Virus record (IMG/VR): IMGVR_UViG_3300032117_000188
Coordinates: 1 to 20,386 of that record
Length of the DNA: 20,386 nucleotides
Direction: 5' to 3' (one strand)
Origin: a virus
The translations under genes were made by a program, and so were the position numbers. Each line of letters opens with the position of its first letter. Positions within the stretch are counted from its first letter, which is position 1. The notes under the pieces are model-generated. The model was not told the origin of the DNA. It was given only the letters and a program-made list of their open reading frames with translations, and searched no databases. Below are positions 1 through 8,498 of this stretch, piece after piece.

Positions 1-199
1 CATTTATTGTTACATTCATAAAACCTACAGGTGAAGCTGGAAGTTTCCCCGACCCCTGAGTTGCCGTACTCGAACTGCTGAAATTTAACAAATTAATAAA
101 AAACTGTTGCCATGCCCTAGTCGGTCTCTTAGTCGTTCCGTCTAAAAACTCCGTCTGTGGGTAAGGGTTATTCTGTGGTGAGCCGTAGATGTCGTTCAT
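1..199 (-). CDS. Small tail-module protein, partial (runs off the left edge)
   Basis: An open frame begins at the ATG that overlaps the stop of the gp10-like gene (TGATG) and stays open to base 1, giving 66 residues. It starts MNDIYGSPQNN and contains RPTRAWQQFF, INLLNFSSSSTATQGSG and LPASPVGFM. The frame passes through a run of six A (plus strand 98-103) without a shift. From memory, the part from the Trp to PVGFM resembles a small protein of about 90 residues found next to gp10-type genes in P22-like environmental phages; its function is unknown. The one-base stop/start overlap suggests translational coupling to the tail hub gene and a role in tail completion. The C-terminus lies outside the window. 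Confidence 0.75.
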   Translation of the reverse strand, partial: MNDIYGSPQNNPYPQTEFLDGTTKRPTRAWQQFFINLLNFSSSSTATQGSGKLPASPVGFMNVTIN

Positions 200-2373
200 C
201 AATTATCCCCAACATTTGCTTTTAAGTTGGCAGAAATAATAACCGCTTTAACTGGGTCTGTCACCACAACTTCAAACACTCTGTCCCTTGACCAACCTAG
301 TCTTCTCCATCTAGCTCGGTTCTGATAAGCACCAATAGCACCAATACTTGTCCAATGCTCATTAGACCAAGTAGAACCTCCGTCATTTGACCATCTAAGC
401 ATTGCCTGTGGATTTACTCCAGGAGGCGCAATGTACGACCCCCCAGCTACCGCAAACCCAGCAATTGCAATTCCCGCAGTTGCATTGGTATTAGGCTTAG
501 TCTTATTCCCCTGTAAACCTACACCTGGCTGAAACTGTATCTGCAACTCATCAAAATATTGCCTTTGCAGATCAGTCGTTAAATGAGGAGTACGTCTCAG
601 TCTTCTAATTTCTTGTGAATCGTCTGTGTAATTACTAGGGTCTAGTTGGTAAATCTTTCCGTTTTGCCAATCTCCAACCAAAACAATGCCCTGAAATTGA
701 GTCGCACAATTACCCCTGTGTCTGTGATAGACATTGGAGTTATCAACCCATTGCCATTTATGCCAGAGACCAGTTGCAATATCAAATGCCCATGTCAAAT
801 CAAGGGTAGGAAACGATACAACGTAAACCTCGTGACCTTCTAGCTGATACGTCCAAGCAATCGCATCACCAATGTATTGATTGACTAAAGTGTTCTCTAC
901 AGCATGGGTTGAGATTCTTGTAGGTGTGTACCCATTCATCATTACAATCGTGCCTTGCCCTCTCAAATCCCTTGAGACGTAAGCAAATGAGTCACCAATC
1001 CTAGATACAGAAAACTTAGCCACGATTCCATGCTGAGTATTTGTGCCAGGTATTCTTTGGAATGGGAAAGGAAACGCACCTACATCCACCCAAACCTCGG
1101 ATGAAGTCTCGCCCAACAAATAAATCTCTCTGTGGTCAACAATAATAGAAACTAGATTATCAGGTGAGCCATCTTTAGACGAGAAAGATAATTGTGGAGA
1201 AATAGGAGACAACGCATTAGTCGCACCCCATTGCTGTGTGCCAGGATAGTTATAGACAAAGTAATTGTCCACAATATCCACCACATCCGCACCGCTAAAT
1301 GCTCCGTCAGATGTTGGCAGTACAGAGAAATTAAGAGCATATAAAGTCTCAGAACCTACAGTCTGCGACCCCGAAACTGTATATGTTCCAGTTCCTCCAG
1401 TTCCTGTGCCAAACGTCAGAGCCAACACCAAACCAGTTCCAGCACCGCTTGTAGAAGTTGTTACAGGGCTTACAGGGTTAGACGTATAAACTCCACCAGA
1501 TGTTTGACTGATTCCAGTTACAACTCCAGCAGACACAGAAGTCACAACGTAAGTAGCTGGTTGTGAATAAGTACCACCGACCACAGTCACAGTATCATTT
1601 ACTGCGTATCCTGTACCCCCAGACGATACAGACCCAGACAATACTATGCCTGAACCAAGAGCCGTAATCACAGTATTTGCAGTAACTGAAGTGCCTTGCA
1701 CAGTTTGTCCAACATACAAAGTACCAGACGAAACTGCAGTTACAGTCAGCGTTACAGACCCCAATGAGCCTGTGACAATCGCCCCCGCAGCTGCCGTATT
1801 CATCGCCTCAGAAGCTACAGTCTGAGAAATATTAACAGTCCAACTTGTACCGCTACCTGAAACAATCACAGTCTCAGGAGTTATACCAATTCCAAATACT
1901 TGTTGACCAACTGCCAATGCGCCAGTTTGTAGATTGTTAACAGTTAAAGTTGTGCCTGAGATAGACCCATTGAACTGCGCTACTCCAGGATTAGAAATGC
2001 GCCATGTATAACGATACGATCCGTCAACGATATAGACGTTTACTCCGTTATCAGATATGCCGACACGACCAGTAGTAGTCCTGAGTTGACCGACCAAAGA
2101 TGGAGTAAAGTTAGAGGAAATAACGTAAACGTATGGCCCGACCACCGCCATACATTGTGAGCCACCTGAAAGAGTCCGTAATCCCCTGACTTCTTGCTGG
2201 TTCTGAGAAACAATCTTTGTAGTCAGTCCTGGAGTTGGATAAAGCGCAACTACCCCTCTCTCACCTTGTGCTTTAGTAGGATCAACTTCAGGTCTCCAGT
2301 TGATACATTCTTGAGCATCTTGGTAGATTGATGGTGCTTGATACGCTGCTCCGACAAAGCCAAAATCTGGCAT
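199..2373 (-). CDS. P22 gp10-like tail hub / packaged DNA stabilisation protein
   Basis: A 724-residue protein matching the P22 gp10 tail accessory factor type, which closes the portal channel and forms the tail hub. The start is typical (MPDFGFVGAAY, then QECINWRPEV and LYPTPGL), and the C-terminal half carries beta-propeller-like stretches (VDHREIYLLGETSSEVW, HGIVAKFSV, IAWTYQLEGHEVYV). P22 gp10 is about 470 residues. The extra length comes from an insertion at roughly residues 134-350 made of two VGQ beta modules (VGQQVFGIGIT, VGQTVQGTSVT) and a GGTGYAVNDTVTV-type segment. After it the hub fold resumes at GADVVDIVDNYFVYNYPG. It begins directly after the stop of the holin candidate (TAA then ATG) and overlaps the next gene by one base. 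The family call rests on remembered motifs and on its place after a gp4-like gene. Confidence 0.88.
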   Translation of the reverse strand: MPDFGFVGAAYQAPSIYQDAQECINWRPEVDPTKAQGERGVVALYPTPGLTTKIVSQNQQEVRGLRTLSGGSQCMAVVGPYVYVISSNFTPSLVGQLRTTTGRVGISDNGVNVYIVDGSYRYTWRISNPGVAQFNGSISGTTLTVNNLQTGALAVGQQVFGIGITPETVIVSGSGTSWTVNISQTVASEAMNTAAAGAIVTGSLGSVTLTVTAVSSGTLYVGQTVQGTSVTANTVITALGSGIVLSGSVSSGGTGYAVNDTVTVVGGTYSQPATYVVTSVSAGVVTGISQTSGGVYTSNPVSPVTTSTSGAGTGLVLALTFGTGTGGTGTYTVSGSQTVGSETLYALNFSVLPTSDGAFSGADVVDIVDNYFVYNYPGTQQWGATNALSPISPQLSFSSKDGSPDNLVSIIVDHREIYLLGETSSEVWVDVGAFPFPFQRIPGTNTQHGIVAKFSVSRIGDSFAYVSRDLRGQGTIVMMNGYTPTRISTHAVENTLVNQYIGDAIAWTYQLEGHEVYVVSFPTLDLTWAFDIATGLWHKWQWVDNSNVYHRHRGNCATQFQGIVLVGDWQNGKIYQLDPSNYTDDSQEIRRLRRTPHLTTDLQRQYFDELQIQFQPGVGLQGNKTKPNTNATAGIAIAGFAVAGGSYIAPPGVNPQAMLRWSNDGGSTWSNEHWTSIGAIGAYQNRARWRRLGWSRDRVFEVVVTDPVKAVIISANLKANVGDN

Positions 2374-2553
2374 TTAGACGCCTTCCAAAAATTTAAGAAG
2401 AACTACGACAACTGAAATAGTCACACCAGCAATCATTTGATGGACTGGAGTTAGTGGGAATTCCATTACAAAACCTTGGAGTACGGATAAAACCGCAACA
2501 ACCAAAGCCCATTGAACTGACTTTGTTTTAAGAAGTGTGATTAGTTTGTTCAT
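2374..2553 (-). CDS. Small two-helix membrane protein, holin candidate
   Basis: A 59-residue ORF, MNKLITLLKTKSVQWALV... to ...LLKFLEGV. It has two hydrophobic segments, about residues 15-30 (WALVVAVLSVLQGFVM) and 41-57 (MIAGVTISVVVVLLKFL), joined by a short loop with Pro and His. A Lys-containing N-terminal stretch precedes the first segment. Size and topology fit class II holins, which make the inner-membrane lesions that time lysis. No endolysin lies next to it in the window, so the call is inferred from topology alone. Its ATG overlaps the stop of the S74 fibre gene (ATGA), and its stop is followed at once by the ATG of the gp10-like gene, so it sits in a coupled tail operon. Another small membrane protein, such as a tail-associated one, remains possible. 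Confidence 0.65.
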   Translation of the reverse strand: MNKLITLLKTKSVQWALVVAVLSVLQGFVMEFPLTPVHQMIAGVTISVVVVLLKFLEGV

Positions 2554-3635
2554 ACGCCCACCTTAGCTTCTAATGCTGAAAGACGTTTTCTTGTTGACTG
2601 AAGTTCGGCAATAATAATAGCCATTTTTGCAGAAGTTGAAAAATCACCTTGTTGATAAACAGGAACAGTCCTTGTACCCATTACCGCAGGAGTTGTGATA
2701 TTTCCTTGTTCGTCTTTTACTGCAGGGGTTATTTCGTATTCTTCTTCTTTAGTTGCATTAGCTTCACCAGTAATAGCAGATGGCAATGTTTGTTGATATT
2801 CGTCAGTAATAAAACCTATGTCTTGAGAATTATTTGAAATCCAAATAAATGTTCTTGGCTTAAATCCGTCAATATATTTGCCACTATCTGTAAAATCAAC
2901 AATATTTGTTTTTAATCTACGGTCAGAAGTAATGTTATATGAAGTAGTAGTTGTTGTTCTTGAAATGCTTCCAACAGTAGAGCTGTTATATTGAAAATAA
3001 GCTACAGTTAAACTTGTATCCGCTGTATTCCAAAGAGTATATTTTGGTGCTATTGTTGTCCCGCCTACACCTGTAGCGGATGTAACTCCAACCAACAAAT
3101 TACCACTATTATCTAGTGTCATTGCTTGGGTAGCAGATACCCCAGTTCCAGCAGTTCCCGATGGAGCAGTAAACCAGTAATGTGCTCCACCACCAAGGTT
3201 GTAATATGAAACTGCTGCCGTACTTGAATAAACAAATCCAGAAGTACCATAATAAGCGTTTTGGCTTATAAAGAAATTACCATTGCTTACAACAGTTGAT
3301 AAAGCGTTGCCAACTTTTCCTAATTCAATTGCTTTGAATCCACTATTCCAAGCACTAGGAGTAACACCTACACCTACGTTTTGAGCTGTATCTATTGTTA
3401 CCGCAGTAGTAGAGCCGTTAGTCTGCAAAGATAAAGACGTACCACTTTTAACAATAGGTGTGGTTACAGACGTAGTCCCCGCAACTGTAGCGCCAGAAAT
3501 AGCGCCAGAGGATGTTACGTTTGTAGGCGTAATAGTAGACGCTTGGAACGTGCCAGAATAGACCGCAGAGTTGACATCATTGAGCCACCCAGCGTCTATG
3601 ACTGTTTGATAATTGACGAATGTTGTTGATGCCAT
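2550..3635 (-). CDS. Tail fibre/spike with C-terminal S74 intramolecular chaperone
   Basis: A 361-residue protein in three parts. The N-terminus (TFVNYQTVIDAGWLNDVNSAVY, residues 5-26) matches the short virion-attachment motif common in podovirus fibres. Residues 30-230 are Ser/Thr/Gly-rich beta repeats with TPSAWNSGF and AMTLDNSGNLLVGVT, typical of fibre shafts. Residues 236-350 form a peptidase S74 domain, the self-cleaving endosialidase-type chaperone: TSDRRLKTNI holds the likely catalytic Ser237 and Lys242, followed by DIGFITDEYQ and a C-terminal helix (KMAIIIAELQSTRKRLSALEAKV). The family trimerises fibres and then cleaves itself off before the Ser. The insertion EITPAVKDEQGNITTPAVMG is typical of such domains. 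A ribosome site (AGGA) precedes the ATG. The domain call is strong; which receptor is bound is unknown. Confidence 0.87.
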   Translation of the reverse strand: MASTTFVNYQTVIDAGWLNDVNSAVYSGTFQASTITPTNVTSSGAISGATVAGTTSVTTPIVKSGTSLSLQTNGSTTAVTIDTAQNVGVGVTPSAWNSGFKAIELGKVGNALSTVVSNGNFFISQNAYYGTSGFVYSSTAAVSYYNLGGGAHYWFTAPSGTAGTGVSATQAMTLDNSGNLLVGVTSATGVGGTTIAPKYTLWNTADTSLTVAYFQYNSSTVGSISRTTTTTSYNITSDRRLKTNIVDFTDSGKYIDGFKPRTFIWISNNSQDIGFITDEYQQTLPSAITGEANATKEEEYEITPAVKDEQGNITTPAVMGTRTVPVYQQGDFSTSAKMAIIIAELQSTRKRLSALEAKVGV

Positions 3636-3651
3636 TTTTTATCCTATAAAA

Positions 3652-4629
3652 CTATCTAAAGAATCCGCCTGATAAAATCCAGCCTGCGTCCCTCGACCGA
3701 CTAGAAGTAATCACTTCATCGTACCTAGAAACTGGAGGAGGTCTCATGTTTGTTCGCTTGAGTTCTGATTTTGCTTGAGCAGCGTATGCTCCGATCATTT
3801 GCAATTGTGTGCCGTTTATTTTGCCAAACATGGGCATAAGTCGTTCTGCGAGTAGCCAACGTAAAGCATTGGTAAACCCTTGTGGAAGAATCATTGTGTC
3901 GTTTAGCGTTGCGTATCTTGTAAACAATGTGTCTGCAAACAAGTGCATTTCACCCTGAGATGGGTTAGGCCACACAAAGATATTGCCCAATGTTTCTGTT
4001 GGTTGGTAGTAAAACGCTTTAGGCCAAGGCCCTGAAAGTGTCTTCAGTCCAATCATTTGATACTGCCCATAGTCCAAAACAGACAATGGATAATCTAATC
4101 CACCCTGATAAACAGGTGTACCATTGGAGTTGGTGTTTACCCGAACAAATCCTGAATTGATAGCTAGTGGACGTTGAAAGTAAAGCTGAATCGTTGTACT
4201 TGCAACGGCTGACGAATATGTCGTATTAAGTAAATAAGTACCCGCTTCATTAACTTGACCACCAGCGCCTGTCAAAAATCCTACAATTGTAGTTCCTGTC
4301 GTTATTCCTGTTCCTGACAAAGTCTGACCGACTGCAACACCACCAGAATTGATGGATGTAATCGTGAGGATATTTCCTGATATTGATCCGACCACTTGAG
4401 CGCCAATTTGACCGCCTGGCCCAATTGTGTACTGAGTTTGACCTGGAGTTATCGGGAAAATAATCTCAGTCTTGTAAAACGTCATCATGGATTCGTTTGA
4501 CAGCTGGTCGAGTAAGTCGTTGAGCATATCAAACGCATCTTGCGCTTCGTCAGGTGTAGGGGTTTCACCAGAAGCTATTGCCCCTATGTCTTTCATCGCC
4601 CTTGTAATAATGTCGATTGGCATTGTCAT
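3652..4629 (-). CDS. P22 gp4-like head-to-tail joining protein
   Basis: A 325-residue protein whose ends match the gp4 tail accessory factor of P22-like phages, which binds beneath the portal ring and starts tail assembly. Family-like stretches are [55 protein letters not shown] and the helical C-terminal part [20 protein letters not shown] to AKSELKR. P22 gp4 has 166 residues. Part of the excess is a VGQ beta module inserted at about residues 76-150 ([27 protein letters not shown]) immediately after the TIGPGG motif. The ATG overlaps the upstream stop (ATGA); a second ATG two codons later (MPIDII) could also serve. It lies in the expected place upstream of the gp10-like hub. Confidence 0.87.
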   Translation of the reverse strand: MTMPIDIITRAMKDIGAIASGETPTPDEAQDAFDMLNDLLDQLSNESMMTFYKTEIIFPITPGQTQYTIGPGGQIGAQVVGSISGNILTITSINSGGVAVGQTLSGTGITTGTTIVGFLTGAGGQVNEAGTYLLNTTYSSAVASTTIQLYFQRPLAINSGFVRVNTNSNGTPVYQGGLDYPLSVLDYGQYQMIGLKTLSGPWPKAFYYQPTETLGNIFVWPNPSQGEMHLFADTLFTRYATLNDTMILPQGFTNALRWLLAERLMPMFGKINGTQLQMIGAYAAQAKSELKRTNMRPPPVSRYDEVITSSRSRDAGWILSGGFFR

Positions 4630-4940
4630 AGAGACACCTTAAATGTTTCAGCAGGCAACCAAGGCATTTTTACCTTTTCTTTTTTCAGATTTTCCAGTTG
4701 TTCTGCTAACCTTGATTTTATTATATTTACGCCATTTTGTGTACTATCTTCTTCTACCCATGCACAAACATTATTATGTGTAATTTCCTTGAAAACTGGC
4801 ATGGGAATACGAGGTCTAATATTCCACCAACCCTCAGTTTCCACTTTAAAGTCACCATCGGTGAGCGTACAAGTGTAGTAAACCTTGGTAATTTGCTCGT
4901 TTTCAGCTTCAATATCGTTGATAGTCCAATCGTAGGTCAT
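4626..4940 (-). CDS. Small conserved phage tail-module protein of unknown function
   Basis: 104 residues, [24 protein letters not shown]... The pattern is an N-terminal beta part ([20 protein letters not shown]) followed by a helical tail ([28 protein letters not shown]) and a Pro-containing end (MPWLPAET). This resembles, from memory, a widespread family of roughly 100-residue phage proteins encoded among tail genes (an N-terminal Y-W-I-N-(D/N)-L type motif, then a V-x-x-x-L-x-x-Q-I/L segment and PPLPW-like end), for which no function is known. It overlaps both neighbours by ATGA, so it should be translated together with the gp4-like protein. There is no signal peptide or membrane segment. 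Confidence 0.75.
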   Translation of the reverse strand: MTYDWTINDIEAENEQITKVYYTCTLTDGDFKVETEGWWNIRPRIPMPVFKEITHNNVCAWVEEDSTQNGVNIIKSRLAEQLENLKKEKVKMPWLPAETFKVSL

Positions 4941-5632
4941 GCAATATTCCCTATGTTTGTTGTCCCAAGATCGGTAAATTGAAAGTTTGAGCCTAGCAAA
5001 GACGTTACAGTTCCAGCAGAATCTGTCACCAAGAGCTGAAGTCTCATGTTTGCTGACGGAATTATGTCACCCTCAATAAACGCTGAATAACTTGTTGCGT
5101 CCAATAGTCCAAAAGATACAGGAAACGTAGAAGTCGCTGCAGCAGTTGCGTAAGAATTGTAAATAGCAGATGTTCCGTTATTTACCTGAATTAACTGCAT
5201 ATTTGCGTTAAAAATGGTGAAATTGGACGTTGCTGAGTTAGAAAATGATACTGTAATCGTTCCAGCAGTCGCTTTTGTAAATAGCAAACTGTACTTAAAT
5301 TTGTACAAATGCCCTGACAATAGCTCTGGTCTGACAGTAGATGTAAAGAATTGACCGCCAGATGCCACAGTTGCGCTAGATGCCAATTGTGCGACTTGAC
5401 TTGCGTTTATGATCTGTCTGCCAGAACCAGTCGTTGTGTTACCTGTAATGTACAAAGATGCGCCATCAAACTCTTCTGCGCCTTGAACTGGGCTTGTCAG
5501 GTTTGTACCAGCCGTAAAAGTAACAGGTGCAACTGTTGTCGTTCCTGTTGTATACGCCAAAACGCCAGAAACAGTCAATGTTCCAGTAGTAGGAATTAAT
5601 GTATCTGTTACGTTGTTCTGGTTAATAGCCAT
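4937..5632 (-). CDS. Beta-rich virion/tail protein, unknown family
   Basis: A 231-residue protein, MAINQNNVTDTLIPTTGTLTV..., rich in Thr, Ser, Ala and short beta strands and poor in charged residues, the composition of phage structural proteins. The middle (GHLYKFKYSLLFTKATAGTITVSF, residues about 108-131) and the C-terminal half (FIEGDIIPSANMRLQLLVTDSAGTV) look like a jelly-roll or lectin-like beta sandwich. The N-terminal part (EEFDGASLYITGNTTTG) resembles segments of fibre-associated proteins that begin with a short attachment motif. It overlaps the following small gene by ATGA and starts just after the stop of the 91-residue protein (TAATCATGG junction). It could be a minor tail or receptor-binding protein; no specific family is recognised. 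Confidence 0.75.
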   Translation of the reverse strand: MAINQNNVTDTLIPTTGTLTVSGVLAYTTGTTTVAPVTFTAGTNLTSPVQGAEEFDGASLYITGNTTTGSGRQIINASQVAQLASSATVASGGQFFTSTVRPELLSGHLYKFKYSLLFTKATAGTITVSFSNSATSNFTIFNANMQLIQVNNGTSAIYNSYATAAATSTFPVSFGLLDATSYSAFIEGDIIPSANMRLQLLVTDSAGTVTSLLGSNFQFTDLGTTNIGNIA

Positions 5633-5634
5633 GA

Positions 5635-5910
5635 TTAAACGTCCGTTGCGCCTTGGTATTGAGACATTGTTTTAAGAACTGTGTAGATTGCAGTCATCAG
5701 CTCACCCTTACCCGCCAAGTCTGCTAATCCAATGTAATGCTGATCTTCTCTAACAGGGCTAAGATTTGAATCTCTTGCATCCTTTGAGAAATGCACAGAT
5801 ACCTGTACTTGGATGTTGTCTTTGTTTCCAAAGAAGTTAGTTACACGAGCATAAGCCTCTGGTGCTGGTGCGCCAAATTGAGTTTGTTCTATGTTAATTT
5901 TTAATGCCAT
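5635..5910 (-). CDS. Small conserved phage protein downstream of the tail fibre
   Basis: 91 residues, MALKINIEQTQFGAPAPEAYARVTNFFGNKD... The pattern of MALKI(N), APEAYARV, a GNKDNIQVQV strand, a basic/acidic middle and a C-terminal IYTVLKTMSQYQGA resembles small proteins often coded next to tail fibre genes; no function is known for them. The start codon shares one base with the fibre stop (TAATG), which points to translational coupling and equal expression with the fibre. A fibre assembly factor or small fibre-associated protein is one possibility, but that is only inferred from position. Confidence 0.72.
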   Translation of the reverse strand: MALKINIEQTQFGAPAPEAYARVTNFFGNKDNIQVQVSVHFSKDARDSNLSPVREDQHYIGLADLAGKGELMTAIYTVLKTMSQYQGATDV

Positions 5911-8498
5911 TATCCGACCTCTATTGTTTCAAGTTTACAAACCCAATGTATAGTGGTACTTGCCACACCAGTTGCATTGATACTTATTGCTTTATTTGTA
6001 TTATCTGCTGTTGCAGAAACAACCCATGTTGATGCACTTGCTGTGTATCCTATTGTAGTTACACTTGGAGTTCCAACAAGAGCTACAGTTCCACTTGTAT
6101 TTTGTATTGAACCAAGTATCTGATATGAAGCAGTATCGTTTGTTGATGTATTTCTGCCAGTAATTAATGCCCTAAATGTGTAAGCATAATTTGATGGAAT
6201 TACTGCTTGGTTTAATGTTCCAGCAGTTCCAGAATCAGCAGTTAATACAACTAAAGTGGCAGATGTACTTGTATTCCTTAAAGTATAAATGCCTGTTTGA
6301 GCATCTCCTTGAGCAGAAAATTCACCAGAAGCATAGGCTTGTGCACCTATTACACCTCTAGTAATTGCTGATTTACCACCTAAAATTGATGACCAATCGC
6401 CTGAAGCAGTATTCCTATTAGCCGCAGTACCCGCATCGCCTCCTCCAACTATTACGCTATATGCTCCTGTTGCTTGGTTATTTCCTCCTCCTACTACTAC
6501 TCCATGAGGTGTGTAGAAAGATAGGGTTGGTGAGCCAGATGCCGTAGCGTTTTGAGATAAAGTTAGAGAAGTACCTGAGATAGCGGCTACATATGTGTCT
6601 GGAAAAGCCGATATACCTGTGCCATTAATTAACTGACCAACTTTAATTGATGCGTTAGAACCAGACAATGTAACTGCTGTTGAACCACTTGTTACAGTTG
6701 TTGTTGCTTGTGTTGTTACAGATGAACTAGATGTGCCAGAATTTGAATATCCATTTCCTATAAAATTAAAATATCCCCCCGCAGTATTTCCATATCCTCC
6801 TAAAACACTTCCATATCTTTGAGAAGCTCCATTTGCTTGACCACCTGCTATTGTGGTGTTATATCCAGAACTATTATTATAAGCTCCACCACTAACAACA
6901 CTATTTTGTCCAGATGCACCATTAGAAAAACCTCCAGAAATTACTGAATTTGATGCACTAGCTACGTTAGCAGCATTTCCCCTACTAGTCTGCCAATCAA
7001 CAGCATTAGCACCCCTAGCATTACCACCTGTAGCACTAGATGTAGTCTGTTGTGCTTGTAATGCTCCTGTTCCTTGTGGCTGTAGCACTAAAGGCACGTT
7101 TGCATCTGATCCAACTGCGCTTATTACAGGAGCTACAGTTGTTGCACCGCCCTGAATTTGAATGTAATTGGCAGAACCATTGCCAAACTGAGACGTTCCG
7201 CTTGAGTAAAAACTAGGTGAAGAATAAACACCTGTACTAGGGTTGTATTGAAGTTTAGTAGAACTTGTGTACTCAGTCGATAAATTACCCGATGTTTGGT
7301 TAGCAAACAAAGGATAACGTGTGGCATTAGTAGTTGTGTCGTCCGTTACAGTTGCATAAGCAGTTGGTGTTGCCCAAGTCAAAGCACCGCCACTTGTAAC
7401 GCTTAAAACCTGTCCTGAACTACCCACCGCAAGAAATGTCGTTGCATTAAGTGCGGATTGATAAGGTATTGAATAAGCAGCGCCACCCAATAAATTAGTC
7501 GCACTTGCCACGCTCAAAGTATTAGCATTTACCCATGTTGGGGCGCTTGTTGAATTGGATTGAAGCAGTTGTCCAGTAGAGCCAACAGCAGTAAATCCTG
7601 TTGCACCGATAGCAGTTTGGTAAGGAATTACCCCAGCAGAACCACCAACAATGTTACTCGCAGAGCCAACCGACAAAGATGATTGACTAACCCATTGCGG
7701 AGCAGATGCGCTACCTAGTGTTTGGAGAACTTGCCCTGAAGTCCCCGCAGAAAGGAACGAAGTCGTACCAGAACCCGTTTGATACGGAAAGGCATAAGCA
7801 CTCCCTCCTGTGATATTACTTGATGTTGTTGCAGTCGCAGCGTTTCCACCAATACTCAAGGCAGATGCCGTTCCTGTGATATTTGTGCCTACAAAAGTAG
7901 GTGTTGTCGTAAAGCTCGGAGTCGATCCACCAACAAAAACACCAGTTCCTGTCGCAAAAGATGTCGCACCCGATCCTGTTTGATATGGTACAGCTCCTGT
8001 TGAGCCACCAGCTAAATTAGTTGAATACGTTGCATTTGTTGCGTTCGTTGCGTTTGTTGCGTTTGTCGCATTAGTCGCAGTCGCAGCATTACCAGAAATA
8101 GACCCTGTGATCGTATTTGTAACGCTTAGATTTGTGAAATTAGAAGATGTAGCACTTAAAGATGTAAAAGCACCTGTGGACGGAGTAATGTTTCCTACAG
8201 GAGTATTGTTTAGCGCAGTAATCGTAATACTTACGCCTGAAATTGAGCCACCAGTAATATTGACGTTGGGGCTAGATAAAGTTGTAAAGCTACCAGTTGA
8301 CGGAGTAGTCGCACCAATTGGCGTACTATTAATCGTACTAGTGAAAATTGAGGCATTAGAAATAATGTCAGACGAAAGAGGAGGTGAGAAGAACTCACCC
8401 CCTGGTCCGACCAATCCAACACACACACCATTGACATCAAATATTGCCTGAACAGGAACAATATTCGTTGTTTGGGTTAGCGCTACTTGGTTTGTCAT
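5910..8498 (-). CDS. Large tail fibre/adhesin with YadA-like beta-roll
   Basis: I place the start at the ATG overlapping the upstream stop (TGATG, MTNQVALTQ), giving 862 residues; an ATG five codons earlier (MHTLL) is less likely. The N-terminus (VQAIFDVNGVCVGLVGPGG) looks like an attachment domain. Residues about 160-390 hold four degenerate repeats marked by GG(S/A)-x-PYQ(T/S) and a SF or TF end (GAVPYQTGSGATSF, YAFPYQTGSGTTSF, GVIPYQTAIGATGF, YSIPYQSALNATTF). Residues about 505-735 carry S-x-V-x-GG repeats (NSVISGGFSNGASG, NSVVSGGAYNNSSG, GSVLGGYGNTAGG), as in YadA-type left-handed beta rolls, interrupted at about 595-665 by a VGQ beta module. The C-terminus is a beta-rich cap (TLVVLTADSGTAG...). 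It is the probable host-recognition fibre; the receptor is unknown. Confidence 0.85.
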   Translation of the reverse strand: MTNQVALTQTTNIVPVQAIFDVNGVCVGLVGPGGEFFSPPLSSDIISNASIFTSTINSTPIGATTPSTGSFTTLSSPNVNITGGSISGVSITITALNNTPVGNITPSTGAFTSLSATSSNFTNLSVTNTITGSISGNAATATNATNATNATNATNATYSTNLAGGSTGAVPYQTGSGATSFATGTGVFVGGSTPSFTTTPTFVGTNITGTASALSIGGNAATATTSSNITGGSAYAFPYQTGSGTTSFLSAGTSGQVLQTLGSASAPQWVSQSSLSVGSASNIVGGSAGVIPYQTAIGATGFTAVGSTGQLLQSNSTSAPTWVNANTLSVASATNLLGGAAYSIPYQSALNATTFLAVGSSGQVLSVTSGGALTWATPTAYATVTDDTTTNATRYPLFANQTSGNLSTEYTSSTKLQYNPSTGVYSSPSFYSSGTSQFGNGSANYIQIQGGATTVAPVISAVGSDANVPLVLQPQGTGALQAQQTTSSATGGNARGANAVDWQTSRGNAANVASASNSVISGGFSNGASGQNSVVSGGAYNNSSGYNTTIAGGQANGASQRYGSVLGGYGNTAGGYFNFIGNGYSNSGTSSSSVTTQATTTVTSGSTAVTLSGSNASIKVGQLINGTGISAFPDTYVAAISGTSLTLSQNATASGSPTLSFYTPHGVVVGGGNNQATGAYSVIVGGGDAGTAANRNTASGDWSSILGGKSAITRGVIGAQAYASGEFSAQGDAQTGIYTLRNTSTSATLVVLTADSGTAGTLNQAVIPSNYAYTFRALITGRNTSTNDTASYQILGSIQNTSGTVALVGTPSVTTIGYTASASTWVVSATADNTNKAISINATGVASTTIHWVCKLETIEVG
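8029..8085 (-). repeat. 9-bp tandem repeat coding for Ala-Thr-Asn
   Basis: About six copies of a 9-bp unit (plus strand GTTGCGTTT with variants) encode repeated Asn-Ala-Thr triplets near residue 140-155 of the large fibre. Copy number in such arrays changes easily by slippage and could vary the length of a flexible linker before the PYQT repeats. Confidence 0.75.

Noticed and set aside
98-103. Possible -1 frameshift at the poly-A (minus-strand poly-T) run in the first partial gene
   Set aside because: Recounting shows six bases in the run, and the frame then continues without a shift.
121-150. GGAACGACTAAGAG on the minus strand resembles the P7 strand of the coat gene introns
   Set aside because: It lies in an open coding frame (DGTTKRPT), and the second P7 strand (GATAGTCTG) and the other core hairpins are absent nearby.
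8107-8451. Plus-strand ORF of 114 residues
   Set aside because: It is antisense to the fibre gene, is low-complexity and mirrors Thr/Asn repeats. The same holds for the other plus-strand ORFs left of 19.6 kb.
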